This document shows positions 57,203 through 64,000 of a stretch of DNA of 64,000 nucleotides, piece after piece. Each line of letters begins with the position of its first letter. Position 1 is the first letter of the stretch. A program made the position numbers and the translations under genes. The notes below the pieces were generated by a model. The model was given only the letters and a program-made list of their open reading frames with translations, searched no databases and was not told the DNA's origin. This DNA comes from an uncultured Spirochaetaceae bacterium (GTDB taxonomy: Bacteria; Spirochaetota; Spirochaetia; Treponematales; Treponemataceae): NCBI GenBank assembly GCA_902802305.1, contig CADCLG010000001.1:1-64000 (forward strand). The letters are read 5' to 3'.

Positions 57203-57571
57203 ATGATTCAGATGCAATCTTGTATGACAGTTGCTGATAACTCCGGAGCAAAAATTGTTCAGTGTATTAAAGTTATCGGCGGTTCACATCGCAGATACGC
57301 TGGTATAGGCGACATTGTGGTTGTAGCTGTTAAGGAAGCAATTCCAACATCTACTATTAAAAAGGGTTCAATAGAAAAGGCTGTAATTGTACGCCAGGCT
57401 AAAGAATACCGACGCCCAGATGGAACTTACATTCGTTTTGATGATAACGCTTGTGTTATTGTTGACGATAGCAAGAATCCTAAGGGAAAACGTATTTTCG
57501 GACCTGTAGCTCGTGAGCTCCGTGATATGGACTTTATGAAGATCATTTCACTTGCTCCAGAGGTTCTTTAA
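57203..57571 (+). CDS. rplN: 50S ribosomal protein L14
   Basis: The 122-residue L14 forms an intersubunit bridge. It starts [24 protein letters not shown] and includes [42 protein letters not shown] is the ribosome binding site. rplX follows after 12 nt. Confidence 0.98.
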   Translation: MIQMQSCMTVADNSGAKIVQCIKVIGGSHRRYAGIGDIVVVAVKEAIPTSTIKKGSIEKAVIVRQAKEYRRPDGTYIRFDDNACVIVDDSKNPKGKRIFGPVARELRDMDFMKIISLAPEVL

Positions 57572-57583
57572 GGAGAAATAAGA

Positions 57584-57886
57584 ATGGAAAAGAAGTTCAA
57601 AATCCATAAGGACGATACAGTACAGGTAATTGCTGGTAAAGATAAAGGAAAGAGAGGAACAGTTGTTCGCATCCTTCCTAAAAAAGATGCAGTTATAGTA
57701 TCTGGTGTAAACATTGTTAAAAAGGCAATGAGAAAGAAGAGCCAGCAGGATCAGGGCGGTATCGCTGAGATCGAAGCTCCTCTTAATATTTCAAATGTAG
57801 CAATCGTATGTAAAAAATGCGGTCCTACAAAGATTGGTTATAAAATCGACGGCGACAAGAAAGTTCGCTACAAAGATTGGTTATAA
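57584..57886 (+). CDS. rplX: 50S ribosomal protein L24, frameshifted C-terminus
   Basis: The 100-residue product has the normal KOW domain (VIAGKDKGKRGTVVRILPKK) and the first half of a C-terminal zinc-ribbon-like region (CKKCGPTKIGYKIDGDKKVR). It then ends in YKDWL instead of VCRKCGDIL. The cause is visible: a 43-bp segment (57825-57867) is repeated exactly at 57868-57910, and 43 is not a multiple of three. Without the second copy the frame would run on through the second CxxC pair and stop in TAATG, overlapping the rplE start, with 104 residues. So this gene lost its second metal-binding pair and its coupling to rplE. L24 is an assembly initiator; the core domain is still complete. Confidence 0.93.
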   Translation: MEKKFKIHKDDTVQVIAGKDKGKRGTVVRILPKKDAVIVSGVNIVKKAMRKKSQQDQGGIAEIEAPLNISNVAIVCKKCGPTKIGYKIDGDKKVRYKDWL

Positions 57887-57910
57887 AATCGACGGCGACA
57901 AGAAAGTTCG
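57825..57910 (+). repeat. perfect 43-bp tandem duplication in rplX
   Basis: Copies at 57825-57867 and 57868-57910 are identical and directly adjacent, beginning CTACAAAGATTGG and ending AAGAAAGTTCG. The lack of any mismatch points to a very recent event or an assembly error. Confidence 0.97.
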
Positions 57911-57940
57911 TGTTTGCCGTAAATGTGGAGATATCTTGTA

Positions 57941-58492
57941 ATGGCAGATTACGTACCTCGGCTTAAGAAAGTCTATAAAGACGAAATCGCCCCAGCTCTT
58001 ACAAAAGAGTTCAATTACACAACTCCAATGCAGATTCCTGCAATTAAGAAGATTGTTGTAAGTATGGGTGTTGGTGAAGCTCTCACAAATAAGAAACTAC
58101 TTGATGCCGCAGTTGCTGACTTAACTCAGATTACAGGTCAGAAGGCTGTTAAAACAAAGGCAAAAAAGAGTATTGCTAACTTCAAACTTCGTGAGGGTAA
58201 TGAAGTGGGTGCAATGGTAACATTGCGCGGAAACATTATGTATGAGTTCTTAGACAGACTCATCAATGTTGCATTCCCACGTATTAAGGATTTCCGTGGT
58301 ATCAAGGCAACAGGCTTTGATGGACACGGCAATTTCTCTGTTGGTATTACTGAACAGTTGATTTTCCCAGAAATCGATTTCGACAAAATTGTTAAAATCG
58401 CTGGTATGAACATCACAATTGTAACAAGTGCAAATACAGATGCAGAAGCAAAAGCACTTCTTACTAAGTTCAACATGCCATTCCGTAAGTAG
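57941..58492 (+). CDS. rplE: 50S ribosomal protein L5
   Basis: The 183-residue L5 binds 5S rRNA in the central protuberance. It begins [20 protein letters not shown] and contains [36 protein letters not shown] and the [23 protein letters not shown] region. The ATG originally overlapped the rplX stop (TAATG). After the rplX duplication, a 54-nt gap without a new strong ribosome binding site separates the genes. Confidence 0.97.
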   Translation: MADYVPRLKKVYKDEIAPALTKEFNYTTPMQIPAIKKIVVSMGVGEALTNKKLLDAAVADLTQITGQKAVKTKAKKSIANFKLREGNEVGAMVTLRGNIMYEFLDRLINVAFPRIKDFRGIKATGFDGHGNFSVGITEQLIFPEIDFDKIVKIAGMNITIVTSANTDAEAKALLTKFNMPFRK

Positions 58493-58499
58493 GTGAAGT

Positions 58500-58685
58500 A
58501 TGGCAAAGAAATCAATGATAATTAAAGCAGCCCGCAAGCAGAAGTATGAAACACGCGAGTACAATCGCTGTCAGATTTGCGGTCGCCCTCGTGGATATTT
58601 GCGCAAGTTTAAGATGTGTCGTCTTTGCTTCCGCAAATTAGCAAGTGAAGGTCAGCTTCCTGGCGTTACAAAATCAAGTTGGTAG
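58500..58685 (+). CDS. rpsN: 30S ribosomal protein S14, zinc-binding type
   Basis: The 61-residue short S14 carries [20 protein letters not shown], the two CxxC pairs of the zinc form, and ends [20 protein letters not shown] provides the ribosome binding site overlapping the rplE end. Zinc-free long S14 is not seen here. Confidence 0.97.
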   Translation: MAKKSMIIKAARKQKYETREYNRCQICGRPRGYLRKFKMCRLCFRKLASEGQLPGVTKSSW

Positions 58686-58694
58686 GAGATAGAA

Positions 58695-59012
58695 ATGAGT
58701 GCATCAGATCCAGTAGCAGATATGCTCACAAAGGTTCGTAATGCGGCTATGGCCCGCCACGAGAAGATTCAAGAAGATGGACATAACACTCTTCGTATCT
58801 TCTTAAAGTATGATGATGATAATAATCCGGTAATCCACGGTGTTAAGAAAATCTCTACACCAGGTCGCCGTGTTTATTCTGGTTATAAAGATTTACCACG
58901 CGTTTATAACGGTTATGGTACAATCATCGTTTCAACTTCTTCTGGTGTTACAACTGGTAAGAAAGCAACAGAAAAGATGGTTGGTGGTGAATTAGTTTGC
59001 ACAATCTGGTAA
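58695..59012 (+). CDS. rpsH: 30S ribosomal protein S8 with internal deletion
   Basis: The product has 105 residues, while bacterial S8 has about 130. The N-terminus ([25 protein letters not shown]) and everything from [14 protein letters not shown] to the C-terminal [10 protein letters not shown] are well conserved. The segment that normally follows RHEK (DVPxSKxK...ILKxEGYI...), about 27 residues, is missing. The join lies near 58764-58770, and the frame stays open. The missing part belongs to the N-terminal alpha/beta domain, including the PxSxxK loop. S8 is essential for central-domain assembly of the 30S subunit, so an assembly gap, or a deletion with a second gene copy elsewhere, must be considered. 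Confidence 0.93.
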   Translation: MSASDPVADMLTKVRNAAMARHEKIQEDGHNTLRIFLKYDDDNNPVIHGVKKISTPGRRVYSGYKDLPRVYNGYGTIIVSTSSGVTTGKKATEKMVGGELVCTIW

Positions 59013-59027
59013 TAGGGGGCAGAAAGG

Positions 59028-59567
59028 ATGTCTAAAGTAGGTAAACTTCCTGTTGCTATTCCAGCAGGTGTAACAATCAATGTTGCTGATGGTCTTGTTT
59101 CTGTAAAAGGCCCAAAAGGTGAACTTAAACAGGCAATCAACGGTAACATTAAAGTTGAAGTAAATAACAACGAATTAGTTCTTTCAACATTGGATAATGC
59201 AAAACAGACAAATGCATATCATGGACTTTACAGAAGTTTGATTTCTAACATGGTAAAGGGAGTTTCTGAAGGATTTACAAAAACTCTCGTTATCACTGGT
59301 GTTGGATATCGTGCTGAAGTTAAAGGTAAAGAATTAGTAATGAATCTTGGTTATTCTAGTGACTATATTGCAATCATTCCTGATGGATTAACAGTTGTTG
59401 CTACTCCAGATGGAAAACTTACCATCACAGGTATTGATAAGCAGTTAGTTGGAGAATTTTCTTCTCAGATTCGTAAGTTACGAAAACCTGAACCTTACAA
59501 AGGAAAGGGTATTCGTTACGACAACGAAGTTATCCGACGTAAAGTTGGTAAGACTGGTGTAAAATAA
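59028..59567 (+). CDS. rplF: 50S ribosomal protein L6
   Basis: The 179-residue L6 has two related domains near the sarcin-ricin loop. It starts [19 protein letters not shown] and ends with the signature [30 protein letters not shown] upstream acts as ribosome binding site. The gene is intact, in contrast to the adjacent rpsH. Confidence 0.98.
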   Translation: MSKVGKLPVAIPAGVTINVADGLVSVKGPKGELKQAINGNIKVEVNNNELVLSTLDNAKQTNAYHGLYRSLISNMVKGVSEGFTKTLVITGVGYRAEVKGKELVMNLGYSSDYIAIIPDGLTVVATPDGKLTITGIDKQLVGEFSSQIRKLRKPEPYKGKGIRYDNEVIRRKVGKTGVK

Positions 59568-59578
59568 GGTGAAGCTAT

Positions 59579-59941
59579 ATGTTTAAGAAAATGAACGATA
59601 AAAACAGAAAACGCTTGCACAGAAAAATCCACATTCGTAAGTATCTTTCAGGAACTGCTGAAAGACCAAGAATGACTATTACAAGAAGTAATAAGAATCT
59701 TTCTGTACAGGTAATTGATGATAATGAAGGCAAAACTTTAGCTTCAATCTCAACTTTGGAAAAAGAATTTGCTGCAGTAAAACCTAACATTGATGGTGCA
59801 GCAAAACTTGGTGAAGCTTTTGGTTCACGCTTAAAGGACAAGAATATCACAAAAGTTGTATTCGACAGAAATGGTTACTTGTATCACGGTGTTGTAAAAG
59901 CTTTCGCTGATGGTGCCCGTAAAGCTGGTATCGAATTCTAG
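59579..59941 (+). CDS. rplR: 50S ribosomal protein L18
   Basis: The 120-residue L18 binds 5S rRNA with L5. The motif [27 protein letters not shown] is followed by the C-terminal [28 protein letters not shown]. The first ATG (59579) has AGGTG upstream; a second Met at codon 5 is possible. Confidence 0.96.
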   Translation: MFKKMNDKNRKRLHRKIHIRKYLSGTAERPRMTITRSNKNLSVQVIDDNEGKTLASISTLEKEFAAVKPNIDGAAKLGEAFGSRLKDKNITKVVFDRNGYLYHGVVKAFADGARKAGIEF

Positions 59942-59949
59942 GAGTTATT

Positions 59950-60456
59950 ATGGAACATCAGAAAAACTTTGATAAAGATCCAAAAGTCGTAGAAAAACTC
60001 GTAACTCTTAACAGAACTAGTAAGACAGTAAAGGGCGGTCGTAGAATGTCTTTTTCTGCACTTACAGTTGTTGGTGATCAGAAAGGTCGCGTAGGATATG
60101 GAATTGGTAAAGCTAATGACGTATCTGAAGCAATTAAGAAGAGTATAGATAAGGCAAAGAGAAATCTTATTACTGTTCCTCTTAAAAATGGAACTGTTCC
60201 GCATGATATCATCGGAAAATATAAGAGCTCTGAAGTATTGTTGAAACCAGCTTGTTCCGGTACTGGAATTATCGCTGGTGGTACAGTACGTGCTATCATG
60301 GATGCTGCAGGTGCAACAGACGTACAGTCTAAATCTTTGGGTTCAAACTCAGCAGTAAACGTAGTTCGCGCTACTTTTGATGCTATCTCAAAGTTGATGG
60401 ACGCAAAGAAAGTTGCAGCTAACAGAGGTAAAACTCTGGACGAATTGTGGGGTTAA
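59950..60456 (+). CDS. rpsE: 30S ribosomal protein S5
   Basis: The 168-residue S5 takes part in translational fidelity. The double-stranded RNA-binding-like N-domain has KTVKGGRRMSFSALTVVGDQKGRVGYGIGKANDV. The C-domain contains PACSGTGIIAGGTVRAIMDAAGATDVQSKSLGS. Its end overlaps the ribosome binding region of rpmD. Confidence 0.98.
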   Translation: MEHQKNFDKDPKVVEKLVTLNRTSKTVKGGRRMSFSALTVVGDQKGRVGYGIGKANDVSEAIKKSIDKAKRNLITVPLKNGTVPHDIIGKYKSSEVLLKPACSGTGIIAGGTVRAIMDAAGATDVQSKSLGSNSAVNVVRATFDAISKLMDAKKVAANRGKTLDELWG

Positions 60457-60460
60457 TTGT

Positions 60461-60649
60461 ATGGCTAAAGCAAAACAGATTAAAGTAACATTAATTAGAA
60501 GCGTTATCGGACAGAAGCCTGATAAGGTTGCTACTGTTCGCAGTCTTGGCCTCAAGAAAATTAATTCTTCTAATGTTCTTCCAGATAATGATGCTGTTCG
60601 CGGAATGGCTGCAGCAGTTTCACACTTAGTAAAAGTTGAGGAGATCTAA
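60461..60649 (+). CDS. rpmD: 50S ribosomal protein L30
   Basis: The 62-residue L30 shows KQIKVTLIRSVIGQKPDKVATVRSLGLKKINSSN, the ferredoxin-like core. The ATG at 60461 is chosen, as an upstream in-frame ATG lies within rpsE and extends the protein unnaturally. rplO starts one base after the stop, with its GAGGAG inside this gene. Confidence 0.95.
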   Translation: MAKAKQIKVTLIRSVIGQKPDKVATVRSLGLKKINSSNVLPDNDAVRGMAAAVSHLVKVEEI

Positions 60650-60650
60650 A

Positions 60651-61133
60651 ATGGCAGAATATAATCCAATACTTAGCGCTCCTCAGGGTGCTAATAAAAA
60701 ACCAAAGAGAGTTGGTCGTGGTTCTTCTTCAGGTCTTGGTACAACAGCAGGAAGAGGTAACAAAGGTCAGCAGTCTCGCTCTGGTGGAAAAACTTATGTA
60801 GGTTTTGAAGGCGGTCAGATGCCACTTTACAGACGTATCGCTCACAAAGGATTTTCAAACTATCCTTTCAAGAAAGAATATGTATGTATCAATGTGGATC
60901 AGCTTGATTCAAAATTCGATGATGGTGCAACAGTAGATAGAACTACTCTCGCAGAGAAAGGCTTTATTACTAAAAAGTCAGCTTTGATGATTAAAGTTCT
61001 CGGAAACGGTGAAATTACAAAGAAGCTGAACATAGTAGTTGATAAGGTTTCTGAGTCAGCTAAAGCTAAAATTGAAAAAGCTGGTGGAACTGTAAAACTT
61101 ACTGAAGCAAAAACTGTAGAAAGTGCAGAATAA
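60651..61133 (+). CDS. rplO: 50S ribosomal protein L15
   Basis: The 160-residue L15 is a late assembly protein. The Gly/Arg-rich N-terminal extension KRVGRGSSSGLGTTAGRGNKGQQSRSGGK and FEGGQMPLYRRIAHKGFSN are typical. The ATG at 60651 fits the ribosome binding site GAGGAG 8 nt upstream. The C-terminus carries a short Glu/Ala tail. Confidence 0.96.
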   Translation: MAEYNPILSAPQGANKKPKRVGRGSSSGLGTTAGRGNKGQQSRSGGKTYVGFEGGQMPLYRRIAHKGFSNYPFKKEYVCINVDQLDSKFDDGATVDRTTLAEKGFITKKSALMIKVLGNGEITKKLNIVVDKVSESAKAKIEKAGGTVKLTEAKTVESAE

Positions 61134-61148
61134 AAACTGGAGTAGAAC

Positions 61149-62483
61149 ATGGCAAGCAATCCAATTGTAAATATGTTTAAAGTTAAAGAACTTAGAGACC
61201 GTTTGTTCTTTACGCTGCTTATTCTTGCAGTGTTTAGATTAGGTAGTGTTCTTACAATACCTGGAATTGATGCAAACGTTCTCATCAAGTACTTTGATGA
61301 TCTTGCAGCGCAGAATAAAAATGCGTTTGTTAGTTACATGGACTTCTTCGTTGGTGGTGCATTCTCAAACTTTTCTATTTTCATGCTTGGTGTAATGCCT
61401 TACATCTCAATGCAGATTATAATGCAGCTTGCTGTGATTATTTTCCCTTCACTTAAACGTATTTCGCAGGAAGACGGTGGTCAGCGTAAGGTTGCTCAGT
61501 ATACAAGAATTGGTACAATCCTTGTATGTCTGATTCAGTCTTGGGGAATCACCGTTTATGCGAATAGCATTCCTGGTTGTATCGTGCTTCAGAATCAGAT
61601 TGCATTCAGATTGCTTGCGATGCTGACCGTTACAACCGGTTCAATGTGTACAATTTGGTTAGGTGATCAGATTACAGCTCGTGGTATTGGAAATGGTATT
61701 TCAATGATAATTTTTGCAGGTATTGTTGCTCGTCTTCCTAACGCTTGTATCGAATTAGGTCAGGCTGTTAGTGCAGGTGAAGTACAACTTGTATTTGTTA
61801 TCCTTGTTTTGATTATGTTCATAGCGATAATCGCACTTGTTATTTATGAAGAATCAGGTCAGAGAAAGATTCCTGTTCACTATGCAAAACGCGTAGTTGG
61901 AAGAAAAATGTACGGTGGACAGTCTACTTACATTCCATTTAAGGTAAATCCTTCAAATGTTATTCCTTTGATTTTTGCTTCTTCTATCTTAACATTGCCA
62001 TTAACGCTTGTATCTACATTATCTCAGGGCGGTAATTCAAAGCCTTGGGTCGGAGCAGTTTCAAGATTCTTAACTCCGAATGGTGTATGGTATAATATTT
62101 TGTTGGTTCTTCTTATTATCTTCTTTGCATACTTCTACACTCAGGTAACCCTGAACCCTACTGAAATCGCAAAGAATATCCGGGAAAACGGTGGCTCCAT
62201 TCCTGGCGTACGTACGGATAAGACAGAAGAATATCTGACAAAGATATTGAATAGACTTATATTACCTGGTTCATTGTTTCTGGCATTTATTGCTGTTATC
62301 CCAACAATTATTCAACAGTTGTTTGGATTTCCACAGTCAATTTGTCAGTTGATGGGTGGTACTTCTTTAATCATTATGGTTGGAGTAGACCTCGATACAA
62401 TGAGTCAAGTTGAAGCTCTTTTGAAGATGCATCATCATGATGGTCTTACAAAGAAGGGCAAAATCAGGTCACGAAGTTTATAA
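61149..62483 (+). CDS. secY: preprotein translocase subunit SecY
   Basis: The 444-residue channel protein has ten predicted membrane helices. The plug/TM2 region FVSYMDFFVGGAFSNFSIFMLGVMPYISMQI and the cytoplasmic loops YAKRVVGRKMYGGQSTYIPFKVN and RENGGSIPGVRTDKTEEYL contact the ribosome and SecA. It closes the spc cluster. adk and infA, common next genes, are absent; rpmJ follows after 130 nt. Confidence 0.98.
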   Translation: MASNPIVNMFKVKELRDRLFFTLLILAVFRLGSVLTIPGIDANVLIKYFDDLAAQNKNAFVSYMDFFVGGAFSNFSIFMLGVMPYISMQIIMQLAVIIFPSLKRISQEDGGQRKVAQYTRIGTILVCLIQSWGITVYANSIPGCIVLQNQIAFRLLAMLTVTTGSMCTIWLGDQITARGIGNGISMIIFAGIVARLPNACIELGQAVSAGEVQLVFVILVLIMFIAIIALVIYEESGQRKIPVHYAKRVVGRKMYGGQSTYIPFKVNPSNVIPLIFASSILTLPLTLVSTLSQGGNSKPWVGAVSRFLTPNGVWYNILLVLLIIFFAYFYTQVTLNPTEIAKNIRENGGSIPGVRTDKTEEYLTKILNRLILPGSLFLAFIAVIPTIIQQLFGFPQSICQLMGGTSLIIMVGVDLDTMSQVEALLKMHHHDGLTKKGKIRSRSL

Positions 62484-62532
62484 AAAATAAAATAATTTCG
62501 TGAATTAGCAGTAGAAAAGAACTGGGAATATG

Positions 62533-62591
62533 TGATATACTACTTTTCACTGAATTGCTCTCATTGCGAGGTGCTTAAGATTCAGTGAAAA
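62533..62591 (+). promoter_or_regulatory. extended -10 promoter and 12-bp leader hairpin before rpmJ
   Basis: TGATATACT (62533-62541) is an extended -10 element with only a weak -35 (TAGAAA, 62513-62518). From the expected start onwards TTTTCACTGAAT (62544-62555) pairs perfectly with ATTCAGTGAAAA (62580-62591), with a small CTC/GAG hairpin in the loop. The stem ends about 23 nt before the rpmJ ATG, next to GGGGGC. Confidence 0.55.
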
Positions 62592-62613
62592 ATATTCTCA
62601 TGGGGGCTTTTAT

Positions 62614-62727
62614 ATGAAAGTACGAACCAGTGTAAAACCTATCTGTGATAAATGTAAGGTTATTAAAAGAAATGGTATCATCCGTATCATTTGTACTAAC
62701 CCAAAACATAAGCAGAGACAGGGCTAA
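62614..62727 (+). CDS. rpmJ: 50S ribosomal protein L36
   Basis: The 37-residue protein reads [21 protein letters not shown] and ends NPKHKQRQG, the zinc-binding form with C..C and C/H ligands. It is the smallest ribosomal protein gene here. TGGGGGC upstream is the ribosome binding site. rpsM follows after 17 nt. Confidence 0.95.
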   Translation: MKVRTSVKPICDKCKVIKRNGIIRIICTNPKHKQRQG

Positions 62728-62744
62728 GGCTTAAGGAGAAACAG

Positions 62745-63113
62745 ATGGCTCGAATTGCGGGTGTTGATATCCCAAATAAACATGTAGATACCGCATTAAC
62801 TTACATTTATGGTATCGGCCGTTCATCGGCAAAAAAGATTTGTGAAGAAGCCAAGATTGATCCATTAAAAATGATGAATGATCTTTCTCAGGAAGAACTT
62901 ACAAAGCTTCGTGAAATTATCGATTCAGAGTATAAGGTTGAAGGACGACTTCGTTCAGAAATTGGTTTGAACCTTAAACGATTGATGGATATTGGTTGCT
63001 ATCGTGGTCTTCGTCATAAGAGAGGTCTTCCTGTACGTGGTCAGAGAACTCGTACAAATGCCCGAACAAGAAAGGGTAAGAAGAAGACTGTTGCTAATAA
63101 GAAGAAGGCATAG
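62745..63113 (+). CDS. rpsM: 30S ribosomal protein S13
   Basis: The 122-residue S13 contacts P-site tRNA and bridges to L5. It begins [25 protein letters not shown] and includes [39 protein letters not shown] stands 7 nt upstream. Confidence 0.98.
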   Translation: MARIAGVDIPNKHVDTALTYIYGIGRSSAKKICEEAKIDPLKMMNDLSQEELTKLREIIDSEYKVEGRLRSEIGLNLKRLMDIGCYRGLRHKRGLPVRGQRTRTNARTRKGKKKTVANKKKA

Positions 63114-63128
63114 GCGGAGGTAAATTAA

Positions 63129-63509
63129 TTGGCTACCACTAAAAAACGAAAGGAAAAAAAGAGCGTATACGAAGGTAATGTTTACATTCAGGCTACGTTC
63201 AATAACACAATCGTAACTATTACAGACCTGAAGGGTAATGCTTTGGCATGGGCTTCTTCTGGTGGATTGGGTTTCCGAGGAGCAAAAAAATCTACTCCAT
63301 TTGCAGCTCAGTCTGTTGCTGAAACAGCTGTTCAGAAGGCAGCAAGTTATGGTTTGCGAGAAGTACACGTATTTGTAAAGGGACCTGGAATGGGACGTGA
63401 AAATGCAATCCGTTCATTGGGTTCTATGGGATTGAAAGTTAAATCAATTTCAGATGTAACACCAATTCCACACAATGGCTGTCGACCACGTAAAACTCGA
63501 CGAATGTAA
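63129..63509 (+). CDS. rpsK: 30S ribosomal protein S11
   Basis: The 126-residue S11 lies in the platform. Translation appears to start at TTG (63129), as GGCGGAGG precedes it and no ATG is suitably placed. The core reads [36 protein letters not shown] and ends [17 protein letters not shown]. The S4 gene (rpsD), often next, is absent. Confidence 0.96.
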   Translation: MATTKKRKEKKSVYEGNVYIQATFNNTIVTITDLKGNALAWASSGGLGFRGAKKSTPFAAQSVAETAVQKAASYGLREVHVFVKGPGMGRENAIRSLGSMGLKVKSISDVTPIPHNGCRPRKTRRM

Positions 63510-63688
63510 TTAGTTTTGACAGATTTATTTAATAAGTTTGTCTGACTGGGTGATATTTCAGATCTATTTAGATTAGGTTTGAAATATCAATAGTGTTTCA
63601 AATTAGTATGCGCTTGTATATTTTTTTGATAAATTAAAAGAATAGCTCTAAGTCGAGTTTTATTCTAAAAGTTTTAAAAGGAGTTCAG
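63510..63688 (+). other. structured rpsK-rpoA spacer
   Basis: This 179-nt spacer holds a hairpin GACAGATTTA/TAAGTTTGTC with wobbles (63518-63542) and a perfect 10-bp inverted repeat TGATATTTCA/TGAAATATCA (63551-63589). No clear promoter or T-tract terminator was found. AAAGGAG precedes rpoA. It could be a ribosomal-protein control site. Confidence 0.4.
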
Positions 63689-64000
63689 ATGGCTCGCAAA
63701 AACTTGCTCAAAGGTTTCAAGAAACCTAAAGGCATTTCATTTGAACATATCAGTACAAATCCTAATTATGGAAAGTTCACTGCTTATCCTTTTGAACCAG
63801 GATTTGGTACAACAGTCGGTAACACTCTTAGAAGGGTTTTGTTGTCTTCTATTCAAGGTTATGCTATTACTTCTATTCGTATTACTTCATACGATGCTAA
63901 TGGCATTTCTAAGGTTATCTCCAGCGAATTTGAAGCTATCCCTGATGTTTCAGAAGATACTCTTGAAATCATCAATAGCCTCAAACAGATTCGTTTAAGA
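63689..64000 (+). CDS. rpoA: DNA-directed RNA polymerase subunit alpha, 5' part
   Basis: The first 104 codons are in the window and the frame is open at the edge. The N-terminal assembly domain shows [37 protein letters not shown], which contains the conserved [11 protein letters not shown] used for dimerisation and beta contact. The ATG at 63689 follows AAAGGAG. rplQ is expected downstream but lies outside. Confidence 0.97.
   Translation, partial: MARKNLLKGFKKPKGISFEHISTNPNYGKFTAYPFEPGFGTTVGNTLRRVLLSSIQGYAITSIRITSYDANGISKVISSEFEAIPDVSEDTLEIINSLKQIRLR

Noticed and set aside
1-64000. CRISPR arrays, IS elements or prophage
   Set aside because: No regularly spaced repeats, transposase, integrase or phage genes were seen. 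The repeats found are short and isolated.

Overview
The window looks like chromosomal DNA of a low-GC spirochaete, most likely a free-living or gut/rumen-type Treponema. The evidence is the gene order tRNA-Thr / rpmG / tRNA-Trp / secE / nusG / rplKAJL / rpoBC / rpsLG / tuf / S10-spc-alpha clusters with rpsD, adk and infA absent from the visible part, a bacterial XPB helicase paired with a Helicase_C_3 protein, the Asn at the rifampicin-site position 531 (E. coli numbering) of RpoB, and spirochaetal-type lipoboxes. Plant-polysaccharide enzymes (GH43, GH130) suggest a carbohydrate-fermenting species. No rRNA, phage, IS element or CRISPR array was seen.

Layout. 1-8863: a 2034-residue exported protein of tandem Ig-like domains with a barrel-like C-terminus, followed by a secreted DUF4015-type protein. 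8863-14432: mnmE, a chemotaxis receptor and glmS. 14.5-18 kb: tRNA-Ile2(CAT), a lipoprotein, a GH43 enzyme, a PfkB sugar kinase and tRNA-Ala(CGC), separated by short palindromic elements flanked by copies of neighbouring gene ends. 17.9-23.7 kb: an AICAR transformylase lacking the IMP cyclohydrolase domain, the XPB helicase pair and a histidine phosphatase. 23.7-30.2 kb (minus strand): GH130 phosphorylase, then ppk1, ppx/HD and a trehalase-like glycosidase. 30.4-32.9 kb: two tandem paralogous lipoproteins, each with an internal domain repeat. 32.9-36.2 kb (minus): Hsp20, RadA and CysE, with a predicted small RNA on the plus strand. 36.4 kb to the end: a nearly unbroken block of about 27.5 kb for transcription and translation, ending inside rpoA.

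How it works together. The right half is the ribosome/RNA-polymerase supercluster, with structured, promoter-bearing leaders at the junctions rplJ-rplL, rplL-rpoB, rpoC-rpsL, before tuf, rpsJ-rplC and secY-rpmJ. The left half mixes cell-envelope proteins, carbohydrate use and polyphosphate metabolism.

Most noteworthy: (i) three ribosomal protein genes carry lesions. rplX has an exact 43-bp tandem duplication that frameshifts its C-terminus, rpsH lacks about 27 internal codons, and rplL lacks the Ala-rich hinge. (ii) A candidate small RNA at 35193-35289 has an ideal promoter, three hairpins, a strong terminator and a CU-rich single-stranded anti-Shine-Dalgarno segment. (iii) A structured region of about 450 nt lies before tuf. 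(iv) Several short intergenic palindromic elements are bracketed by direct repeats of adjacent gene ends. All functional calls come from reading the sequence and from family knowledge; no database search was run.
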